A DNA stretch of 37,875 bases from Clostridium sp. (lineage in GTDB: Bacteria > Bacillota > Clostridia > Lachnospirales > Lachnospiraceae). Location of the stretch: positions 1 through 37,875 of the forward strand of contig JAMOZY010000024.1 in NCBI GenBank assembly GCA_023667695.1. Direction: 5' to 3'. Shown in pieces: positions 34,210-37,875 of this stretch (positions within the stretch are counted from its first letter, which is position 1; every line of letters begins with the position of its first letter). The notes beneath the pieces are model-generated. The model had not been told where the DNA came from. It searched no databases and worked only from the letters and a program-made list of their open reading frames with translations. Made by a program: the position numbers and the translations under genes.

Positions 34210-35200
34210 CTCCGACTTCCTCCTCGTAATGGACGCCAAGCGCATCCAGATATTTCTTTGCTTTATCGATAACAGTCTCATCCGCCGGAAATTCCAACAG
34301 CATCTGACCATAGGCTTTACCGCCGATATCCTCTGTACCGGCTCCCAGAATGTTCACCGGAGCCTGACACTTTAGAACCAGATTCGCTACAATTGGTTCT
34401 GTGGAGGATTGTCCGCCAAATGCCAGACGAAATACTCTGCCCTGAAGATTTCGGTTGTCATACTTTTGCTTCGGATAAATCATCTCTTGCGCTGTTTTGG
34501 TCTTTGGTGATAAAAATACCTCCTGAACGCTTCCCTGCTCAATGATTTCACCCTCATTCAATACTGCTACCCGGGTACATATCTTTTCCACCACCTTCAT
34601 TTCGTGGGTAATAACAACAATGGTAATTCCCAGTCTTTCATTAATTTCCTTCAGCAAATCTAAAATGGAATTCGTTGTATTCGGGTCCAATGCACTGGTT
34701 GCTTCATCACACAAAAGATACTTTGGTTCTGTCGCCAATGCTCTGGCAATGGCAACTCGCTGCTTTTGTCCACCGGATAACTGTGCCGGATAATTATACA
34801 TTCGCTCCTCCAAGCCCACCAGCTTCAGAAGCTCTATGGCCCGTTCCTTTGTCTGTTTTGCCGAAACCCCGGCAATCTCCAGAGGATAACAGACATTTTT
34901 TAATGCAGTTCTCTGAGCCAGGAGATTAAACTGCTGAAATACCATCCCGATTCTTCTTCGTTCTTTCCGAAGCCCGCTTTGGGATAATGCCGTCAGCTCT
35001 ACATCATCCAGAAATACGTTTCCCTCTGTGGGACGCTCCAGCAGATTCAGACATCGTACCAATGTAGACTTACCGGCGCCGGAGGAACCAATGATACCAA
35101 AGATACTTCCATCCTCAATTGTCAGATTAATGTGCTTCAGTGCTTCTACATCCTTGTTTTTCAGATGAAAAACCTTACTCACATTTTCCAGTCGTATCAT
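34199..35200 (-). CDS. metN: Methionine ABC transporter ATPase MetN
   Basis: A 333-residue ABC ATPase. Walker A GSSGAGKST (near residue 38), signature LSGGQKQRVA, Walker B LLCDEATSALD, and switch VITHE. The C-terminal 80 residues (from about 250; AYGQMLLEFPADETVIDKAKKYL) are the ACT-like NIL domain that binds methionine and shuts the transporter when internal methionine is high. It starts MIRLENVSKVF with AAGGA 7 nt upstream. The frame stays open 60 codons upstream through the attenuator terminator, but that part has no coding character. First structural gene of metNIQ, behind a 360-nt regulated leader. Confidence 0.97.
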   Translation of the reverse strand: MIRLENVSKVFHLKNKDVEALKHINLTIEDGSIFGIIGSSGAGKSTLVRCLNLLERPTEGNVFLDDVELTALSQSGLRKERRRIGMVFQQFNLLAQRTALKNVCYPLEIAGVSAKQTKERAIELLKLVGLEERMYNYPAQLSGGQKQRVAIARALATEPKYLLCDEATSALDPNTTNSILDLLKEINERLGITIVVITHEMKVVEKICTRVAVLNEGEIIEQGSVQEVFLSPKTKTAQEMIYPKQKYDNRNLQGRVFRLAFGGQSSTEPIVANLVLKCQAPVNILGAGTEDIGGKAYGQMLLEFPADETVIDKAKKYLDALGVHYEEEVGDGD

Positions 35201-35233
35201 AGTCGTTTCCTTTCTTCTCGTTAGAGTAATTTT

Positions 35234-35315
35234 CATACAGAATCCCCGCTGCTGAGCGCTTGTCTGCATACTAAGACATACAGAAAACCTGCCACCGGCA
35301 GCTTTTCTGCATACT
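35234..35315 (-). repeat. Two tandem 39-nt hairpins between attenuator and metN
   Basis: Plus-strand copies at 35234-35272 and 35277-35315 (43-bp period). Both start CATACAGAA, end CTGCATACT and contain GC(T/G)...GC-rich loops; on the RNA each folds by TGCAGAA/TTCTGTA-type stems with an inner GC stem. The ends are conserved while the loop sequences differ, indicating selection on structure. Function unknown; they could protect or regulate the metNIQ mRNA. Confidence 0.7.
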
Positions 35316-35322
35316 ATGGTAT

Positions 35323-35352
35323 AAAAAAACAGGTACATTTCCATGCACCTGT
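35323..35352 (-). terminator. Attenuator terminator in the metNIQ leader
   Basis: Minus-strand RNA ACAGGUGCAU (35343-35352), loop GGAA, AUGUACCUGU (35329-35338): a perfect 10-bp stem with one G-U followed by seven U. It lies about 120 nt before metN, so it must be bypassed for expression. Its upstream arm contains GGUGCA, which can instead pair with UGCACC in the leader ORF (35409-35414). Confidence 0.92.
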
Positions 35353-35414
35353 GCGTCAGCATCAACCCTTGCGTTGGCATTCAGCCAACCTGTCATGTCC
35401 GCAATTGGGGTGCA
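35344..35414 (-). promoter_or_regulatory. Candidate antiterminator structure of metNIQ
   Basis: UGCACC (35409-35414, leader codons 26-28) can pair with GGUGCA (35344-35349) of the terminator arm. Inside it, UUGCG (35400-35404) pairs with CGCAA (35369-35373) and GUUGGC (35384-35389 region) with GCCAAC (35373-35378 region). A ribosome stalled at Met codons 17-18 leaves UGCACC free; one that reaches the stop at 35393 covers it. Inference from sequence pairing only. Confidence 0.6.
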
Positions 35415-35491
35415 GGAAAATAAACTATATCATGTAGCATCATATAGCAGCAGCTTTGCATATCCATAATATAATTGGTGCTTTTTCTCAT
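35393..35491 (-). CDS. Met/Cys-rich leader peptide (32 residues) for metNIQ attenuation
   Basis: A short open frame with a near-ideal ribosome binding site, AAGGAG 8 nt before ATG, 30-40 nt downstream of a strong promoter. The 32-residue peptide has methionines at positions 1, 9, 11, 17 and 18 (M-D-M and M-M) and cysteines at 14-15 (C-C): 5 Met and 2 Cys in 18 residues. It has no signal or domain features. Its stop codon precedes a perfect terminator by about 40 nt, and codons 26-28 form one strand of a possible antiterminator. I infer that it is translated to sense charged tRNA-Met (and perhaps tRNA-Cys) and not for its product. Not a known annotated family to my knowledge. Confidence 0.8.
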   Translation of the reverse strand: MRKSTNYIMDMQSCCYMMLHDIVYFPAPQLRT

Positions 35492-35532
35492 AATACAGTC
35501 TCCTTTCCAACTCTCTCTGTTTTGATGGATTC

Positions 35533-35562
35533 ATTATAGCAGTCTTATCTGAAGAGTGTTAA
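35533..35562 (-). promoter_or_regulatory. Strong promoter of the metNIQ leader
   Basis: Minus strand -35 TTAACA (35557-35562), 18-nt spacer, perfect -10 TATAAT (35533-35538) preceded by TG (extended -10). Predicted start near 35526, 35 nt before the leader ORF. It lies 65 bp past the stop of the ligase-like gene. Confidence 0.85.
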
Positions 35563-35626
35563 TATCAGAAAGCTATCGTCTGTTATAGGTAGAAGCTATA
35601 ACGTTCTCCGTTGTAATACCCGTGTT

Positions 35627-37012
35627 TTAACCAAGCTGTCCATATTCCAAAATGATATCCTCTAATTCTGTTCCCTGATTTCTCAGGTCTAACAAACGCC
35701 TTGCCGGATTTGTCCGGTTTTTCATTCTTGAATATAACGGAAGCAGAAGGTTCTCTTCGCCATATCCCCGGTTTTCCAGTCCCAATTTTGCTAAATCCAG
35801 TACCTGGCCCACCAGCTTATATAAAGCATCCGAATCCACAAAAGAGGGCTGCTGGCTGCGAATAAACATCCGCCGCAGTTCTCCCGGTGTATAACCATGG
35901 TGATAAATCACATGGTCATTGTTTAACAGTTCCTCCAACTGATAAAGCTGATTTTTCAAGCCCAAATGAAACGCGGCAACCGTCATACAATCCCGCATGG
36001 GCTGACAACAAACACTTCGAAATTCAATAGTTCCCCGATAAGTCAGGTCCTCAAACTTAAAGGTCCGCAGATACTGAATATCTGAAATCTGAGGTACAAT
36101 TTTTAATTTTTTATAGCTTCCATCCTCATAATACTCACCTTCAATGTAAGGCAAATCAAAATATTCCATGATTCTTACCGGTGGAAAATTAATATATTTC
36201 CCTTCCCGTTCTACACAATAAATGCTGGTCGATTCAATGTAAGAAAGCAAATCCTCCTCTTCCTGTAATTCGCAATCAAACATACCTATATTATGGGGAT
36301 TGATACCATGGGTACTGTTTTCCCAAAACATATCTCTGCAGCAAAGCAAATCTTCTTGTTCACCCAACAAAACCGAGTTTGAAAACAATACGGCCTTTAT
36401 CGGTTCTATCATTGAAAATACACGAATGGTAGTTAATAAATCCTCATAGTTCACATCCAACTGGACCTGGGATGCACTCGAAAATGTGCCATATGCCGGA
36501 TACTTGTGAAAATACATTGGCACATTATAATTTTGAAAAGAATTCAGATGATGAAACAGCATCCGGTAACGTCCATTGGGAATCGGAACATTATGATTAT
36601 AAATACGATAAGGATTAACACCCATTCCGGTCAGGGTATAGTGATATTTTTGAAATTCCTTCTGCAAAAAATCATAATATATGCGTATTCGTCCATAAAT
36701 TGCGAATAATTCCAATTCCTTACCGAGAGATAATTCCAGATTATTATAGGAACAATCATAGGATAAAAAATCTCCTTGTTCTTCCTGATATGCGCTATAT
36801 ATATTTCCCTCCTCATCTGTTCCTGCTGCCCGAAATTGGAATTGCTCCATAAACCGCTCCGTAACCTTATGTACAATAGAAAAATCCACTGCTTTTTTCT
36901 CAAGATTCAGAATCGGCATCTCAATTTCAATTCCAATACAGCTGCTTCTTTTTTCCTTGGTAGGTGCAATATACTTTTGATATAACTGTTCTCTTACATA
37001 TTGATGTTTCAT
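35627..37012 (-). CDS. Glutamate-cysteine ligase-like (GCS2/EgtA-type) enzyme
   Basis: A 461-residue protein of the glutamine-synthetase-like carboxylate-amine ligase fold. Visible family blocks are GIEIEMPI (residues 25-32, metal/glutamate-binding strand), the FSSASQVQLDVNYEDL segment resembling the TAS-QVNLD block of EgtA/GshA2, and YRGTIEFRSVCCQPM near residue 340, the E-x-R strand of the active site. It would ligate glutamate through its gamma-carboxyl group to an amine such as cysteine. The start MKHQYVR follows GAGG at 6-7 nt; an ATG four codons upstream has a poorer site. It lies 44 bp after an EgtC-like amidotransferase gene and just before the metNIQ leader. Substrate not established. 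Confidence 0.8.
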   Translation of the reverse strand: MKHQYVREQLYQKYIAPTKEKRSSCIGIEIEMPILNLEKKAVDFSIVHKVTERFMEQFQFRAAGTDEEGNIYSAYQEEQGDFLSYDCSYNNLELSLGKELELFAIYGRIRIYYDFLQKEFQKYHYTLTGMGVNPYRIYNHNVPIPNGRYRMLFHHLNSFQNYNVPMYFHKYPAYGTFSSASQVQLDVNYEDLLTTIRVFSMIEPIKAVLFSNSVLLGEQEDLLCCRDMFWENSTHGINPHNIGMFDCELQEEEDLLSYIESTSIYCVEREGKYINFPPVRIMEYFDLPYIEGEYYEDGSYKKLKIVPQISDIQYLRTFKFEDLTYRGTIEFRSVCCQPMRDCMTVAAFHLGLKNQLYQLEELLNNDHVIYHHGYTPGELRRMFIRSQQPSFVDSDALYKLVGQVLDLAKLGLENRGYGEENLLLPLYSRMKNRTNPARRLLDLRNQGTELEDIILEYGQLG

Positions 37013-37055
37013 CTTATACCTCATTTCCGATTCATCACTTCAAAGGAAAGCTTCG

Positions 37056-37829
37056 CTATAAATTCGAAAAAATACTGTACAGATATTTCAAATTTTCCTC
37101 ATTGTCTACATATACGTTTCCATGGTTTCTGCCCTGATACAGCAGCCTGCCCTGCTGATATGCCAAAAGGGTTGTAAACGTGACCGGCTTCCACTCTTCT
37201 TTGCCTAAGGGAGAAGTAGAAAAAATAATCCGGTTTTTCTGCTCTAATTTATACAAAGAATTCTCATAATTGGTATGTACATAAAAAAGCTCTCCATCAT
37301 ATAGTAACAGGTTCAGCTTATTTCCTTCTGCCATTTCTGCAATAATAGAGTCCAACAATTGAAACCGCTCTTTCGCATCTGCCCTTCGCTTCAACCGTTC
37401 CTCCAATCCATTTATACAATCCACAATATATAATAAAATTCTTTCACTATCCGTACTGCCTGTTTGTATACCTAAGTATGGATTTAATGGTTCATACTTA
37501 AAAATTGTTCCATTATGAATCATGGTCCAATGCCTTCCACTTCGGTCCGCCCCGGTATAGGGATGACAGTTTTTATAATCAACATTCCCTATGGTAGCAT
37601 AACGAATATGTGCCAGAGCATTTTTTGCCTCTATCGGTACCGTAAGCCGCTCCTTCAGATAATTACTTTTGGATGCCTGCAAGGGTTCTTTCTCAATGGA
37701 TAATTCCTTTCCATTCATACATGCCATTCCCCAGCCATGAGGATGTGCCTTGCTATGGGCAAAAAATTCTTTCAGGTAATTATTCAAGAAAACAGTTTCT
37801 TTTGCATTAATCCCAAATAACTCACACAT
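37056..37829 (-). CDS. Class II glutamine amidotransferase-like protein (EgtC/YafJ type)
   Basis: A 257-residue stand-alone class II (Ntn) amidotransferase. It begins MCELFG, placing the nucleophile Cys2 at the mature N-terminus after Met removal; other active-site blocks are HPHGWGMA (residues 29-36), NALAHIRYATIG with the substrate-binding Arg, and MIHNGTI. No synthase domain follows, as in EgtC, which hydrolyses a gamma-glutamyl bond in ergothioneine synthesis, and in YafJ. The start is fixed by the Cys2 requirement; GGAAGGG precedes it. It pairs with the ligase-like gene 44 bp downstream. Cys2 and this partner suggest gamma-glutamyl chemistry, but egtB and egtD homologues are not in the window. 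Confidence 0.85.
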   Translation of the reverse strand: MCELFGINAKETVFLNNYLKEFFAHSKAHPHGWGMACMNGKELSIEKEPLQASKSNYLKERLTVPIEAKNALAHIRYATIGNVDYKNCHPYTGADRSGRHWTMIHNGTIFKYEPLNPYLGIQTGSTDSERILLYIVDCINGLEERLKRRADAKERFQLLDSIIAEMAEGNKLNLLLYDGELFYVHTNYENSLYKLEQKNRIIFSTSPLGKEEWKPVTFTTLLAYQQGRLLYQGRNHGNVYVDNEENLKYLYSIFSNL

Positions 37830-37875
37830 CTTTTTCCCTTCCCGCTCAACTTTGCTTTCTATCTTCAAGTCAACA

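Noticed and set aside
35201-35380. Extending metN upstream in frame
   Set aside because: The extra 60 codons cover the attenuator terminator and the two hairpins; the AAGGA site and the conserved N-terminus both support the start at 35200.
35323-35526. S-box (SAM) riboswitch or T-box in the metNIQ leader
   Set aside because: No S-box core (GA-rich kink-turn stem, GGGACUGGC-like segments) and no T-box AGGGUGGNACCGCG sequence is visible; the leader ORF explains the structure better.
35582-35602. Hairpin GTTATAG/CTATAAC past the ligase-like gene as a terminator
   Set aside because: A 7-bp stem lacking any U tract; it could contribute to transcript ends but is too weak to call.

Overview
The window reads as a chromosomal segment of a low-to-moderate GC Gram-positive anaerobe of the Clostridia, most likely Lachnospiraceae. 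This is inferred from AGGAGG-type ribosome binding sites, sigma-A-like promoters (TTGACA / TATAAT with 17-18 nt spacers), U-tract terminators, the gene content (PcrA, PspA/YdjI-like pair, YitT, MetNIQ, ferredoxin-linked aldo/keto reductase, c-di-GMP proteins) and a CptIN-type toxin-antitoxin module, a family described from gut Lachnospiraceae. Almost every gene is on the minus strand; only an SGNH hydrolase and a YitT-family protein are on the plus strand.

Layout from left to right. (1) 1-5 kb: the 5' part of a tRNA-Pro(UGG), a small acidic-tailed membrane protein, pcrA, and a pspA plus SPFH/zinc-ribbon pair with its own promoter and terminator. (2) 5-13 kb: an operon read from a promoter near 13.1 kb, encoding a hybrid sensor kinase with two receiver domains, a very large TPR protein with a degenerate J domain, and an HscC-type Hsp70. 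(3) 13-21 kb: metabolic and accessory genes (SGNH hydrolase, Gfo/Idh/MocA oxidoreductase, aldo/keto reductase with ferredoxin domain, GNAT, MATE transporter, FAD oxidoreductase fused to a Rieske domain, YitT, short MGMT-family protein). (4) 21-24.7 kb: an AT-rich, partly decayed accessory stretch next to the 3' end of guaA. It carries a lipoprotein, a broken Phd/RelE-type module, an intact type III toxin-antitoxin module (45-nt RNA repeats, terminator, CptN toxin), and an N-terminally truncated Rpn-family nuclease/transposase between 14-bp direct repeats that copy the guaA 3' end. (5) 24.7-29.3 kb: guaA, a DUF3783 protein, mutY and mnmA. (6) 29.4-32.6 kb: a c-di-GMP cluster (PAS-GAF-GGDEF cyclase, free Hpt protein, receiver-HD-GYP phosphodiesterase). 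(7) 32.6-37.8 kb: metNIQ behind an unusual leader, and a glutamate-cysteine ligase-like gene with an EgtC-like class II glutamine amidotransferase.

The most interesting signal is the 360-nt leader of metNIQ. It has a strong promoter, a 32-residue leader ORF with an excellent ribosome binding site and Met (MxM, MM) and Cys (CC) codon clusters, a pairing that could act as antiterminator, and a perfect terminator. This is the layout of classical leader-peptide attenuation, whereas methionine genes in this phylum are usually controlled by S-box or T-box RNAs, and neither is visible here. Two near-identical 39-nt hairpins follow between the terminator and metN.

Functional links, by inference: the hybrid kinase has no DNA-binding output and may need a free Hpt such as the one at 30.6-31.0 kb. 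The ligase/amidotransferase pair lies directly upstream of the sulfur-amino-acid-responsive leader, which suggests a small sulfur-metabolism neighbourhood.
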